A DNA stretch of 45,500 nucleotides from the NCBI GenBank assembly GCA_030428905.1, contig JAUIED010000018.1, positions 1-45,500 on the forward strand, read 5' to 3'. Positions 7,788-16,931 of the stretch are shown here, piece by piece (the stretch's first letter is position 1; each line of letters opens with the position of its first letter). Position numbers and translations under genes: made by a program. The notes below the pieces were generated by a model, which searched no databases, had not been told where the DNA came from, and saw nothing but the letters and a program-made list of their open reading frames with translations. The stretch is from Gammaproteobacteria bacterium (GTDB lineage: Bacteria; Pseudomonadota; Gammaproteobacteria; Pseudomonadales; Azotimanducaceae).

Positions 7788-9020
7788 TCAGCCTACGGCT
7801 GCAAACGCCTGCGCGAAGTCGTCGAGCAGGTCCTGTGTGTCTTCGATGCCCACCGAGATGCGGATGAGCGAATCGTCGATGCCCATGCTGGCGCGCCGCT
7901 CCGGGCCCATCTCGTAGTAGATGGTGTGGGCCACGGGAATGGCGAGCGTGCGGTTGTCGCCCAGATTGCTGGACTTGATCACCACTTTCAGGCGGTTCAT
8001 GAATTCCCAGATATCGACGCCGTGATCGAGCTCGAAGGAGAACAACGCTCCGGGATGACGAAACAGTTCCGCAGCGCGCTGGTGCTGCGGGTGGCTTTGC
8101 AGGCCCGGGTAGTAGACGGCGTTCACCAGCTTGTGATCAGCAAGATACCCTGCGAGGGCGCGCGCATTGGCGCACTGCCGCTCCATGCGCAGGGCCAGGG
8201 TTTCCGCACCCACCGCGATGTGGTGCGCCGCTTCCGGCCCGAGTGCCGCGCCGAAATCCCGCAGACCTTTCTTCTTGATCTGCGCAACCGCCCATTTGGC
8301 GGCATCGCCCTTGCGGTAGATGTCGTAGATGTTGTCGAAACCCCGCCAGTCGTAAACGCCGGTTTCCGTCACCGCACCCCCGAGGGCGTTGCCGTGGCCG
8401 CCGATATATTTGGTGAGGGAGTTGATCACCAGGCTCGCACCCACGTCCTTGGGCTGGAAGAGGTAGGGCGAGGTCATGGTGTTGTCCACCACGTACACCA
8501 GACCCCGATCCGCGGCGAGCCGGCCGATCTCGGTAAGCGCCGCCACCTGCGTGACCGGGTTGGCAATGGTCTCCACGAAGATGAGCTTGGTCTCAGGGCG
8601 GATGGCGGCCGCAACGGCGGCAACATCCGTGGCGTCCGCGAAGCTCACCTCGACGCCATGAGCTGAGAAGGAGTTGAACAGGCTGTTGGTGTTGCCGAAG
8701 AGATAGGCGCTGGAAACGAAATGATCGCCTGCGCGCAGAAGCGCAAACAGCATGGTGCCGATGGCGGCCATACCGGTGCCGAAGCACACGGTCGCCACGC
8801 CGTTCTCCATGCCCGTGACCTTGTCCTGCAGGGCTTCCACGGTTGGGTTGACCTGGCGGCCGTAGGTGAAGCCGGCCTGTTTGCCTTGAAACACCGCGGC
8901 AAGTTCCCGCGCGTCGTCGTAGCCATAAGCCACCGTCGCGTGCACGGGCTTCTGCAGGCTGCCGTGTTCTATGGCTGCCTGCCGATCACTGTGCACAATT
9001 CTGCTGGTGAAGCCCTTCAA
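7788..9020 (-). CDS. Cystathionine gamma-synthase family PLP enzyme
   Basis: A 410-residue pyridoxal-phosphate enzyme of the Cys/Met metabolism family, which includes cystathionine gamma-synthase, O-acyl-homoserine sulfhydrylase and methionine gamma-lyase. The Schiff-base lysine is Lys204 in NSLTKYIGGHGNALGG. Other family marks are FTYGRQVNPT (phosphate-binding Tyr-x-Arg, about 51-60), FGTGMAAI and VVDNTMTSPYLFQP (Asp pairing with the pyridine nitrogen). The residues needed to decide between transsulfuration and direct sulfhydrylation cannot be read reliably. The start is a TTG at 9020. It begins the long minus-strand metabolic run. A -10-like TATAGT (9058-9053) lies upstream next to a 14-bp palindrome. 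Confidence 0.88.
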   Translation of the reverse strand: MKGFTSRIVHSDRQAAIEHGSLQKPVHATVAYGYDDARELAAVFQGKQAGFTYGRQVNPTVEALQDKVTGMENGVATVCFGTGMAAIGTMLFALLRAGDHFVSSAYLFGNTNSLFNSFSAHGVEVSFADATDVAAVAAAIRPETKLIFVETIANPVTQVAALTEIGRLAADRGLVYVVDNTMTSPYLFQPKDVGASLVINSLTKYIGGHGNALGGAVTETGVYDWRGFDNIYDIYRKGDAAKWAVAQIKKKGLRDFGAALGPEAAHHIAVGAETLALRMERQCANARALAGYLADHKLVNAVYYPGLQSHPQHQRAAELFRHPGALFSFELDHGVDIWEFMNRLKVVIKSSNLGDNRTLAIPVAHTIYYEMGPERRASMGIDDSLIRISVGIEDTQDLLDDFAQAFAAVG

Positions 9021-9062
9021 GCGTTGATACCCGGCTGCGGGAAAAGAGCGGGACTATACGTT

Positions 9063-9076
9063 ATCGGCGCGCCGAT
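9063..9076. promoter_or_regulatory. 14-bp perfect palindrome ahead of the PLP-enzyme gene
   Basis: ATCGGCGCGCCGAT is a perfect palindrome located 43 bases upstream of the TTG start of the PLP enzyme. It abuts a -10-like hexamer TATAGT read on the minus strand at 9058-9053. No convincing -35 is seen. The placement would suit an operator for a dimeric repressor, but a GC-rich palindrome of this size can also arise by chance. Confidence 0.3.
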
Positions 9077-9098
9077 TCGCTACCGCGCAGCCGGCGCC

Positions 9099-11366
9099 TC
9101 AACCGGCGTTTTGAACGGTCGGCGGCAGGTTGGAGGCAGCGGACTCGTGCGGCGCCGGCTCTTTCATGACGATTTCCTGAAAGGGGTCGCGGCACAGGAG
9201 ATCGCACATCTCGTCTGCCGGCAATGGCTCGGAGAAAATGTAGCCCTGCACCTCGGTGCAGCCCTGCTGGCGCAGGTAGTTGAGCTGCGTGCGGTTTTCC
9301 ACACCCTCGGCGATGAGCCCGAGCTTGAGCCCCCGGGCCATGGCGACGATGGCGTTGATAATACTGGCGCCGCCTTCGGACTCATCCGAGCGGATATCAC
9401 ACACAAAGCTGCGGTCGATCTTCAGCGTGTTGATGGGGAACTGGCGCAGGTAGCTGAGCGACGAGTAGCCGGTGCCGAAGTCGTCGATGGCGATGCTCGC
9501 TCCCAGCCTTCTGAGCTGCTTGAGTTTGGGAATGATCACCTCCACGTCCTGCATCAACGTGTTCTCGGTGATCTCGAGCTTGACCCGTTCAGGCGCCAAC
9601 CCGGCGTCGCGCAGGGAGGCGACGAACTGGTCGATGAAGCCTTCCTTTTCGAGCTGTGCTGCCGACAGGTTTACGGAAAGCTTGACCTGTCCGGCACCGG
9701 CGCGGTCCCAGGCCGCAACGTTTTCGAAGGCACGGCGCTGCACGTATTCGTCGAGCTGGATGATGAGGCCGGTTTCTTCGGCCAGCGGCAGAAACTCCGA
9801 CGGCGGCACCAGGCCGCGCTCGGGGTGCGCCCAGCGCACCAGCGCCTCCACACCGGTGATGCGTCCGCTCTCCAGATCCACCTGCGGCTGGTAGTGCACG
9901 GTGAGCTCACCCTGGTTGAGCGCCGCGCGCAGCTCCCGCTCCATGCTCAGCCGCGTGGAAAAGCGATGGTTCATTTCCTCGGAGAAGAACTGATAGCCAT
10001 TCTTGCCGCGGCTCTTGATGTGATACATGGCGATGTCGGCGTTCTGGATGAGCGAGTCTGCCGAATCTCCGCCCTCCGGGTACATGGCGATGCCGATGCT
10101 GGCGCCCACGAAGAGCTCATGGCCATCGATGACAAAGGGCGAGCCAAGCCGATCGAGGATCTTGCTTGCGATCACGACCACGTCATCGCGGGTGCGTACT
10201 TCCGGCAGCAGTAGCGTGAACTCATCACCGCCGAAGCGGGACAGCGTGTCGCCGCGCCGCAGGCAAGACTGCAGGCGATTGGCCACGGCTTTGAGCAGCC
10301 GGTCGCCCATGCTGTGGCCAAGAGTGTCGTTGACCACCTTGAAACGGTCGAGGTCGAGGAACATCACCGCGAGCTTGCGCTTGTTACGCCGGCCCTGGGT
10401 GATGGCGAGCTCGAGACGGTCTTTCAGCAGCGCCCGGTTCGGCAGGTGCGTAAGGAGGTCATGGTAGGCCTGGAAGTTGATGACCTCCTGGGCCTCCTTG
10501 CGCTCGCTGATGTCGCGAATGGTGCCGTAGGTGCCAAGAAAGGTCTGCCGGTTACGCTCGTTCGGGTCGCTGTACACGCCCTGCGCGGCGAGCTCCACCC
10601 ACACCGACTGCGGCTCGAGGAAGCGTGCGCCGTGACGCCGATGGCGGCTTTTCAGGCGCAGCTCTACGTTACGTGCCGCACGATTACCCACACGCCGCTC
10701 GTTGAAGATGTTCTTGGCAAGCTCCATGTGCTCCTCGTCTACGAGCTCGGAGTAGTGCCGGGATATCAGCTCCTCCTTGCTGTAGCCGAGCATGGAACGC
10801 ACCCGGTCGTTGAGGAAGGTAAAGCAGCCATGCCGGTCGAGCATGTAGACGAGGTCCGGGGAGGCGTTGACGATGAAGCGGTGCAGCTCTTCGCTCGCCT
10901 TGATCTGCGCTTCCATGTTCAGGTTCTCGCCTTCCAGCACACACTGGCGCAGCGCTTTCTCCATGGTGGAAATGAGCTGCGCTGCCTCGTAGGGCTTCTT
11001 GACGAAATCGAAGGCGCCACAGTGCAGGGCGTGCTTCACGCCGCTGAAGCTGGCGTCGCCGCTTACCACGATCACTTTGCAGTCGAGGTGTTCACGCGCC
11101 ACGTGATCGAGCACGTCGTGCCCGGATACCGCTGGCATGATCAGGTCCAGCAGCACCACATCGTAGGTGTGCTCCGCCAGCGCATCCAGCGCCGCCTGGC
11201 CGCCCAGCGCCTTGTCCGGCTGGTAGCCATAGAGCTGCACGAGCTGGTACAGGCTCTCCAGCAGCTCCGGCTTGTCGTCCACCAGCAGGATGCGCGCGTC
11301 CGGCATCACCGGGCGACGGCCTTCCAGGGCGGCTGCAGACTGCTGAGGCGGTGTGGGTTCAGGCAT
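9099..11366 (-). CDS. Response regulator with PAS, GGDEF and EAL domains
   Basis: A 755-residue soluble cyclic-di-GMP enzyme. Domains in order: receiver (25-140, phospho-acceptor Asp74 in LLDLIMP, Lys124 in VKKPY), PAS (about 160-290, ending in the GTIRDISERK linker), GGDEF (about 300-460) and EAL (about 480-735). The cyclase site is intact as GGDEF (379-383), and a product-inhibition RxxD site (Arg370-Asp373) stands five residues before it. The phosphodiesterase site is also intact: EAL (507-509), the EITE helix, DDFGTGYSS and AEGVE. It could both make and degrade c-di-GMP, switched by phosphorylation and a PAS ligand. It is monocistronic; no dedicated kinase is adjacent. An alternative start is the ATG at 11306. 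Confidence 0.92.
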   Translation of the reverse strand: MPEPTPPQQSAAALEGRRPVMPDARILLVDDKPELLESLYQLVQLYGYQPDKALGGQAALDALAEHTYDVVLLDLIMPAVSGHDVLDHVAREHLDCKVIVVSGDASFSGVKHALHCGAFDFVKKPYEAAQLISTMEKALRQCVLEGENLNMEAQIKASEELHRFIVNASPDLVYMLDRHGCFTFLNDRVRSMLGYSKEELISRHYSELVDEEHMELAKNIFNERRVGNRAARNVELRLKSRHRRHGARFLEPQSVWVELAAQGVYSDPNERNRQTFLGTYGTIRDISERKEAQEVINFQAYHDLLTHLPNRALLKDRLELAITQGRRNKRKLAVMFLDLDRFKVVNDTLGHSMGDRLLKAVANRLQSCLRRGDTLSRFGGDEFTLLLPEVRTRDDVVVIASKILDRLGSPFVIDGHELFVGASIGIAMYPEGGDSADSLIQNADIAMYHIKSRGKNGYQFFSEEMNHRFSTRLSMERELRAALNQGELTVHYQPQVDLESGRITGVEALVRWAHPERGLVPPSEFLPLAEETGLIIQLDEYVQRRAFENVAAWDRAGAGQVKLSVNLSAAQLEKEGFIDQFVASLRDAGLAPERVKLEITENTLMQDVEVIIPKLKQLRRLGASIAIDDFGTGYSSLSYLRQFPINTLKIDRSFVCDIRSDESEGGASIINAIVAMARGLKLGLIAEGVENRTQLNYLRQQGCTEVQGYIFSEPLPADEMCDLLCRDPFQEIVMKEPAPHESAASNLPPTVQNAG

Positions 11367-11445
11367 GAATTGGTGTCACAAGCAGTGGCACGTGTGCACG
11401 AGAGCGCCGATTGTGAACAATTTTCCCTATGTTATCCACACACCG

Positions 11446-12069
11446 CTATTCAACCCTCGTCCGCCCCTCGCCTACCGGGAACGGCCTCGGCCACAGGTCG
11501 AACACCCTCGACAGCGCAGACAGCGCCAGCGCATGGCGCAGCTCGCCCGACAGGACCGCCTGGCGCACCGCCGTTTCGTCCAGCAGTTCGACACGGATGG
11601 CTTCGCCCTCGCCGGGCGCTGGCTCGCCGAGACGCTCAACCCCCTCGGCGAGAAAGTGGTGGCACAGATGATCGTGAATGGCCGGATTGGGTTCCACCGC
11701 ACCGAGGTAGGTCCAACGACCGCCGCCGTAACCAGTCTCCTCCGCAAGCTCACGCTGGGCCGATGCCAGCGGCGTCTCGCCGGCATCCACCATGCCGCCC
11801 GGGGTCTCGAGGGTGCTGTAGCCAACGCCGAAGCGGAACTGGCGCACCATGACGCTGTGCCCGTCGGGGTCCAACGCCACCATGTTCACCCAGTCCACCG
11901 ACTCCAGTACCAGACGCGAGGCGACGCGTCCGTTGCGCGGGTTGCGCATGTCGTCAAAGCGGCTTCTGAAGAGGATCAGATCCTCATCACCATAGCGGCA
12001 GTCGAGCTTCTGCCAGTCGAGCTCTCCGTCAGGGCGCGTAACCCGTGAGCTCCATGTATCCCTCGCCAA
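11446..12069 (-). CDS. Nudix hydrolase (ADP-ribose pyrophosphatase-like)
   Basis: A 207-residue Nudix hydrolase that cleaves nucleoside diphosphates linked to another moiety. The Nudix box G-x5-E-x7-REL-x-EE-x-G is complete at residues 92-113 (GMVDAGE ... RELAEETGY). The preceding beta-sheet segment with VRQFRFGVG and the LETPGG lead-in resembles ADP-ribose pyrophosphatases, but the substrate is not fixed. The TTG start at 12069 is preceded by GAGG at a suitable distance and lies inside the 3' end of the lipoprotein gene (41-base overlap). No other start is found until an ATG at residue 41, which would cut away the first strands. It is the last gene of a five-gene operon. Confidence 0.85.
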   Translation of the reverse strand: MARDTWSSRVTRPDGELDWQKLDCRYGDEDLILFRSRFDDMRNPRNGRVASRLVLESVDWVNMVALDPDGHSVMVRQFRFGVGYSTLETPGGMVDAGETPLASAQRELAEETGYGGGRWTYLGAVEPNPAIHDHLCHHFLAEGVERLGEPAPGEGEAIRVELLDETAVRQAVLSGELRHALALSALSRVFDLWPRPFPVGEGRTRVE

Positions 12070-13135
12070 GACGTTCGCCCTCCTCGTTGCTGATCCATAC
12101 CGCGCCTTCCCAGTAACTGATCAACGTTTGCATGCGCTGATCATCGAAGGCGGCGTGGATCACGAGCCTCTCACTCCCGGTGTCCAGATGCCAGGTCACC
12201 GGCCAGCGCACGCCGGACTCATCCGCCCACCAACGCACCGGCGTGAGGGTGAAGTCCTCGTGGGTCAGACCCGTATGCGCGCCGTCCGCGGCCACGACCA
12301 CGCCATGATCGAACGGGTCGCGCGCGCCATCGGCGCGCCGCAGGCGGAAAGCCATGAGGTCGCGGCCATCGTGCAGGTGCAGGGCGAACCAGTCCCAACC
12401 CGTCTGTGCATCACTGAGCACGCTCGTGCTCCACTCGTGATCGAACCAGGCTAGGCCCGTCACCAAGTGCGCTTCATTCTGACTGCGAAGGGTGCCCTGT
12501 ACCGTCAGGCGCGGGAAGGAATAGTAGTAGGAAGCATTGCCGGGGCTTTTACGCGACAGCCCGCCCTCACCCTGGGCCACCACTGGTTTCGCCGCTTCGA
12601 ATCGAAGCTCCACGGCAATATCGGCGTGCGTTGCAGCAACGTCGAACCCGGACTCCGTGAACGTCAGCTGCCAGCCGCCGACCCGCACTACGGGCGGTGT
12701 TCCATTGACCCCGGCCAGCGCCGGGTGGGCGCGGCTGAGCCACTCGGCCTCAGTGTGCTCGCCCGCTGCCACGTCGGAGATCGCGAAGTGGGCGAGGTAC
12801 ACCTGCTGCGACGCCCAGGGGTTGTTGGGCGGCGTTGCCGGCTCCGGCGCCAGGGCTTGGCGGAAGATGGTGAACTGCACGCCGAACGCTCGTCCGTCTG
12901 CCGCGCTGAGGTTTGCGGTGACGTACCACCACTCGCTGCGGAAGGTGGGGTGGGCGCCGTGATCCTCGGGGAAGCGAAAAGCGCGCACGGTCTCCGCGCG
13001 CTCGAAGGGCTGCGCCGCAGCGCCTTCCTGCAGCAAAGCGCCAAGGCGCAGGCTGCTGCTCTCCAGGGACGCCGGCGGCGGCGGGCTGCAGCCGCAAAGC
13101 AGCGCCAGCAGCAGCAGGCAGCCACCGCGTATCAT
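12029..13135 (-). CDS. AttH/CrtC-type lipocalin-like lipoprotein
   Basis: A 368-residue secreted protein of the carotenoid 1,2-hydratase (CrtC)/AttH family. It starts with a lipoprotein signal: MIRGG, a Leu/Ala core and lipobox LCGC, giving an acylated Cys near residue 12. Family marks are FPEDHGAHPTFRSEWWYVT, FGVQFTIFRQAL, and further on GLAWFDHEWS and GWDWFALHLHDGRDLMAF. These form two lipocalin-like beta barrels. The ATG at 13135 overlaps the permease stop (ATGA); the upstream frame is rejected because it lacks a signal peptide. In AttEFGH-like clusters such a protein accompanies an FtsX-type ABC transporter, exactly as here. Homologues act as hydratases or hydrolases on hydrophobic substrates, but that activity is not proven for the AttH branch. 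Confidence 0.82.
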   Translation of the reverse strand: MIRGGCLLLLALLCGCSPPPPASLESSSLRLGALLQEGAAAQPFERAETVRAFRFPEDHGAHPTFRSEWWYVTANLSAADGRAFGVQFTIFRQALAPEPATPPNNPWASQQVYLAHFAISDVAAGEHTEAEWLSRAHPALAGVNGTPPVVRVGGWQLTFTESGFDVAATHADIAVELRFEAAKPVVAQGEGGLSRKSPGNASYYYSFPRLTVQGTLRSQNEAHLVTGLAWFDHEWSTSVLSDAQTGWDWFALHLHDGRDLMAFRLRRADGARDPFDHGVVVAADGAHTGLTHEDFTLTPVRWWADESGVRWPVTWHLDTGSERLVIHAAFDDQRMQTLISYWEGAVWISNEEGERLGEGYMELTGYAP

Positions 13136-15483
13136 GCCAGCCGCCCCCGTCGCTCTCCGGGCACACCGAGCACGCCGGCCAGGAGCACCGCAACCGCGCC
13201 GCTGACGAGCGGCGTCACGAATGCTGCCGGTGCCAGGGTCAGGTCGATGCGCCAGCCGAAAGCGCGCGGATTGACTTCGGAGCACAGCACCCAGCCGAGC
13301 CACAACCCCAACGGCAGAGCCAGGAGCAACGCCACCGTTCCTACCGTGGTTGCACGGGTGAAGTCTATCGTCAGCCGCTCCACCCGATTCAGACCGAGGA
13401 CGTCGAGCAGTTCGGATGTGGCCTGCTGGTTCAGGCGCATGCCGCCGAGCGCGTTGAACAGCGCCACCGCGGCAACGATCATCGCCAGCGCCGTCAGCGC
13501 CTCGGTGATGAGAAACGTTTGATCGAATACGCGTATGGCGGTGCCGCGCATGATCTGCTGGTTGGTGATGGTCCAGGTCGGGTGTCTCGCCGCCAGGGCG
13601 GATGCAAGCGACGACGGATCGTCGGCAGCGATGCCGATGCGTCGGTAGTCGATGGCGAACCCGAGACGCGCAGCGCCGTCCACGCTTAAGAGCAGGCGCA
13701 GGCCCGCATCGCCGAAACCGGGAAAGCTGCCGACGATGGTGAGAGGCACGCCTCCCACCGTTGCGACATCACCCACGCTGCGCTGCAACGCCTGCAGCGC
13801 CCGCTCGCTGGCCAGCACCTCGTTCGCCGCCAACGCCCGCGGGTAGCCATAGCGCCTTGCCTCGGCTGCGTCGAAGGCACCGTAACCAACGGACACCGGC
13901 TGGCCTTCAACCCGCACCTCAGCATCGCCATAGAGCGCCACACGCCTGACCCCCGGCTGACCGGCGAGCCAATCCGCAGCGTCTGCAACCGATGTATCGG
14001 CGGTGACGTAAAGGTCCGCCTGCAGGCGCGTGTCGAGCATGGCGACGAACTCGCGGCGAAAGCTGTCCACCATCAGACCCACACCGATGCTGACACCGAG
14101 CGCCAGTGCCAGCGCCGCCACCGCCAGCGCCAGATCGCCCGAGTACCAGGTGGCCTCGCGCAGCGCCAGACGCACGAGAAGTGAGCCGCGCAGGCGTTCC
14201 GTGAACCTCCTGCCGGTATCAAGCAGCGGCAAGCTCATCCAGCACACGAGCCCCGCCACCAGCAGAATCACGGCAAACACGCCGATCAGACCATCGGTGC
14301 GGCTGAGCAGCCAGCCGCTGGCAGCCGCAATCGCCAAGGCGGTGAACCATGCAGCGCCACGCACCCTGCGATGTCGGGGACGCCATTCGAAGTACCAGGC
14401 CACCACGCCACCAAACAGGCACACCAACACACCGCTTGCCAAAGCCTTGATCACCACCGTCGCCGTCAGCGCCAATGCCGAGGCTGTGGGCACGGCGAGC
14501 TGCGCCAGGAGCGCCTGGGCCAGGCCCTGCCCGGCCAGCAGTCCCGCCGCGGTGGCAAGCCCGCCGAGCAACAGCAGCGCACAGAGAAATCCCGCGGCCA
14601 GCGCCGCGCGCGGCACACCGATATCCATCAACCGCGCGAGAATATCCCGCTGTCGCCGCAGCCAGATCACGCAAGTCTGGTACATCAACAGCACCGCTAC
14701 GAGCAGGGACAAAGAACCCAACGCGCCGACATTGAATAGCACCGCACGGGCCAGACCAAACCCAGCAAGTTCGGTTTGCACATCATGCACCTGCCAACCG
14801 TCGCCAAGCGGCAGGGCCGGCGGTGACAATCCCGCCGACATGCCGGGCATCAGCAACTCCAGTCCATCGGCGAGCTGTTGCGTCGGGGAGCGCGCCTCCA
14901 GCAGCACCGCCTGCAACGGTTGATCCACGCCGAGAAGCGAGGTGCCGAGGCCGAGATCGACAAAAAGCGTCGGCGCGTCATCAGTGAGTTCAGAGGCTGG
15001 CAACGTACCGATGACCGGTATCGTCCTACCCGACACCTGCAGCGGTTCACAGACCTCGGCGCGCCCATCGAAACCCCGCACTACAGCCGCCTGAAGATCC
15101 ACCTCTACGTCGGCGCGCACACCCGCAGCGATACCCACGGCGCCGCCGCCAAGCCAGTCGGTGGCGACCACCCGCGTACCGTCGGCAAGGGTGCCTTCCA
15201 TCAGCGGTGCCAGCCGCACCACACCTGCGAGTGAGCCTTCCTGCAGGCGTCGGGCCAGCTCTGCATAGTGGTGCACATCCAGATCCTGCCGCGTTGCCAC
15301 GTGCGTCACTCGCTCGAGGTGCGGCGGCCGCAGTCCGTCAAGGGACGCGTTCACCTGAGCGCCGAGCAGGTGCACACCGGTGACCGAGGCCACGCCCAGG
15401 AGCACGCCTAGAAAAACGCTGACGCTGGAAAACGGCGCGCGCAGGATGAAGCGCAGGAACGACCTGGTGAGCAGGCGTGTCAC
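13132..15483 (-). CDS. FtsX-family ABC transporter permease (AttF/G-like)
   Basis: A 783-residue inner-membrane protein with two FtsX/MacB-type halves. An N-terminal helix (about 16-38) precedes a large periplasmic domain to about residue 255. Several helices follow (about 260-445), then a second periplasmic domain, and a final set of helices near the C-terminus (about 670-775). Such proteins work with a LolD/MacB-like ATPase to move lipids or lipoproteins, or to transmit force across the envelope, rather than for bulk import. The GTG at 15483 overlaps the ATPase stop (GTGA) and its own TGA overlaps the lipoprotein ATG (ATGA), so the three are translated together. The fused two-half layout means one polypeptide may form the full membrane unit. 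Confidence 0.87.
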   Translation of the reverse strand: MTRLLTRSFLRFILRAPFSSVSVFLGVLLGVASVTGVHLLGAQVNASLDGLRPPHLERVTHVATRQDLDVHHYAELARRLQEGSLAGVVRLAPLMEGTLADGTRVVATDWLGGGAVGIAAGVRADVEVDLQAAVVRGFDGRAEVCEPLQVSGRTIPVIGTLPASELTDDAPTLFVDLGLGTSLLGVDQPLQAVLLEARSPTQQLADGLELLMPGMSAGLSPPALPLGDGWQVHDVQTELAGFGLARAVLFNVGALGSLSLLVAVLLMYQTCVIWLRRQRDILARLMDIGVPRAALAAGFLCALLLLGGLATAAGLLAGQGLAQALLAQLAVPTASALALTATVVIKALASGVLVCLFGGVVAWYFEWRPRHRRVRGAAWFTALAIAAASGWLLSRTDGLIGVFAVILLVAGLVCWMSLPLLDTGRRFTERLRGSLLVRLALREATWYSGDLALAVAALALALGVSIGVGLMVDSFRREFVAMLDTRLQADLYVTADTSVADAADWLAGQPGVRRVALYGDAEVRVEGQPVSVGYGAFDAAEARRYGYPRALAANEVLASERALQALQRSVGDVATVGGVPLTIVGSFPGFGDAGLRLLLSVDGAARLGFAIDYRRIGIAADDPSSLASALAARHPTWTITNQQIMRGTAIRVFDQTFLITEALTALAMIVAAVALFNALGGMRLNQQATSELLDVLGLNRVERLTIDFTRATTVGTVALLLALPLGLWLGWVLCSEVNPRAFGWRIDLTLAPAAFVTPLVSGAVAVLLAGVLGVPGERRGRLA

Positions 15484-16157
15484 CCGAGGTCGATCCTCTG
15501 GCTGGCCCGTTCGGCGATGCTGCCGCTGTGCGTGGCGATGAGCAGCGTCTTGCCAAGGCGCTCAGCCTCACCGAACAGCAGGTCGGCCACCAGTGCGGAG
15601 TTGGCGGCATCGAGGTTGCCCGTTGGCTCGTCCGCCAGCAGCACATCGGGCTCGTGCGCCAGCGCCCGAGCGATGGCTACCCGCTGACGCTCGCCGCCGG
15701 AGAGGGTATCCGGAAACGCGCGCAACCGTTCACCGAGCTTGAGTGTGCGCAGGCGATCCAGGCTCTGCGGCCAGAGATCCATGCGGCCATTGAGCTTCAG
15801 CGGCAGCAGCACGTTCTCTTCCACCGTGAGGGTCGGTACGAGATTGAAGAACTGGAACACGTATCCGATGTGGCGGCGCCTGAAACGTGCCGCGGCCGCC
15901 TGCGTGAGCGTGTGCACGTCCGTGTCACGTTCGCCGTTATCGTCGCGCACACACACCCGCACGCTACCGGCGTCCGCCCGAACAATGCCCGCAACCAGGT
16001 TGAGCAGGGTCGATTTGCCGGAGCCACTGGGGCCGCAAACGGCAACGCGCTCGCCTGCGGGGACCGCGAGCTCGAAGCCGGCCAGCACAGGATGCTTGCG
16101 ACCGCCGTCGTCGTAGGCTTTGTCGACACCCAGAAGCCGAACCGCACCTGCACTCAT
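15480..16157 (-). CDS. ABC transporter ATP-binding protein (LolD/MacB/AttE-like)
   Basis: A 225-residue ABC ATPase. Walker A GPSGSGKST (42-50), the Q-loop region YVFQFFNLVPTLTVEENV, the signature LSGGERQR, Walker B VLLADEPTGNLD and the switch histidine in THS are all present. The ADEPTGNLD form is typical of the LolD/MacB/FtsE class that powers FtsX-type permeases. The ATG at 16157 overlaps the upstream Nudix stop (ATGA); the longer frame from 16304 is rejected because its extra 49 residues match no ABC N-terminus. It is the energy subunit for the permease encoded immediately downstream. Confidence 0.92.
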   Translation of the reverse strand: MSAGAVRLLGVDKAYDDGGRKHPVLAGFELAVPAGERVAVCGPSGSGKSTLLNLVAGIVRADAGSVRVCVRDDNGERDTDVHTLTQAAAARFRRRHIGYVFQFFNLVPTLTVEENVLLPLKLNGRMDLWPQSLDRLRTLKLGERLRAFPDTLSGGERQRVAIARALAHEPDVLLADEPTGNLDAANSALVADLLFGEAERLGKTLLIATHSGSIAERASQRIDLG

Positions 16158-16909
16158 CGCAGGTCCTGCATGCCTTCCGAGCGCAGCTTGTCGGTGAGTT
16201 CCGGCAGATGTGTCTCCGCCAACACGGCCGCCATAGCCTCCTCGGCGCGACCAAAGGGCAGAAGGCTTCTCAGGCTGGTGAACGTGGGATGAATCATCTG
16301 CCACTCACCGCGTTCGTGCCGTGCCAGCGCTTCGGTCGGAGCGATCCAGTCGCTGTCCACCGTCTCCCAGTGGTGACCAAGCGCCTGCTGGCCGGTAGGC
16401 ATCACCGCGCAGAAAAAACGCGTGTCGAAGCGTCGCGGTGCGACTTCCGGCGTGAGCCAGTGGCTGTAATACATCATCTTGTCGCAGGCGATCGTCAGCG
16501 ATTCCTGCCGGCACATATCCACGAAACCGAGCTCGCCTTCGGTGACAAGCGTACGATAACCGTCGAAACGTGTGCGTTCCGACGCATCTTCCAGGCGCAA
16601 AATCTCACCATCGCGGCGGGCCAGCAGCACCCCGCACTCCTCGAAACACTCGCGCACTGCTGCAACCCAGTAGCGGATGCCGCCGGCATCGAGCCCAAGC
16701 AGACGGCTCGCCTCGGCATCATCGAGCCCGTCGCACAGCGGGTCGATGTCGTCGGCCTCATCCACCTTGCCGCCGGGAAAGACGTGCAGATCAGGAAAGT
16801 CGATACCGCCTGGGCGTTTGAGCATGAAGACTTCCAGATCATCCGCGGCGTCGCGTAACAGGAGAACGGTTGCTGCCAGACGAATATTGCCTCTGCGTAG
16901 CGGTTGCAT
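16154..16909 (-). CDS. Nudix hydrolase (NUDT19/acyl-CoA diphosphatase-like)
   Basis: A 251-residue Nudix protein with the enlarged architecture of the NUDT19 group. FPGGKVDEADD comes first, then an insertion of about 35 residues, then the catalytic helix AAVRECFEECGVLLARR carrying the metal-binding glutamates. The opening strand RLAATVLLLRD and the LKRPGGIDFPDLHVFPGG segment match this family, whose better-known members cleave CoA or acyl-CoA. The rest is a helical C-terminal region with HPTFTSLRSLL. It is the first gene of the operon that continues into the ABC ATPase (ATGA overlap), FtsX permease, AttH lipoprotein and a second Nudix gene. Why two Nudix enzymes flank the transporter is not known. 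Confidence 0.85.
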   Translation of the reverse strand: MQPLRRGNIRLAATVLLLRDAADDLEVFMLKRPGGIDFPDLHVFPGGKVDEADDIDPLCDGLDDAEASRLLGLDAGGIRYWVAAVRECFEECGVLLARRDGEILRLEDASERTRFDGYRTLVTEGELGFVDMCRQESLTIACDKMMYYSHWLTPEVAPRRFDTRFFCAVMPTGQQALGHHWETVDSDWIAPTEALARHERGEWQMIHPTFTSLRSLLPFGRAEEAMAAVLAETHLPELTDKLRSEGMQDLR

Positions 16910-16931
16910 GTGATATCACCGTGCCATCAGG

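Noticed and set aside
6921..8666. A 581-codon open frame on the plus strand
   Set aside because: It lies opposite the SDR and PLP-enzyme genes, which have full family motifs; the protein has no recognisable domain and is His/Arg/Val-rich as expected for an antisense frame in GC-rich DNA.
11432..11440. TTATCCACA, a perfect DnaA box, between the REC-PAS-GGDEF-EAL gene and the Nudix gene
   Set aside because: It is a single box with no AT-rich unwinding region, no second box and no dnaA or gyrB nearby; one chance match in a window of this size is not surprising.
10314..11852. A 512-codon plus-strand open frame
   Set aside because: It is antisense to the intact REC-PAS-GGDEF-EAL gene and the Nudix gene and shows no domain.
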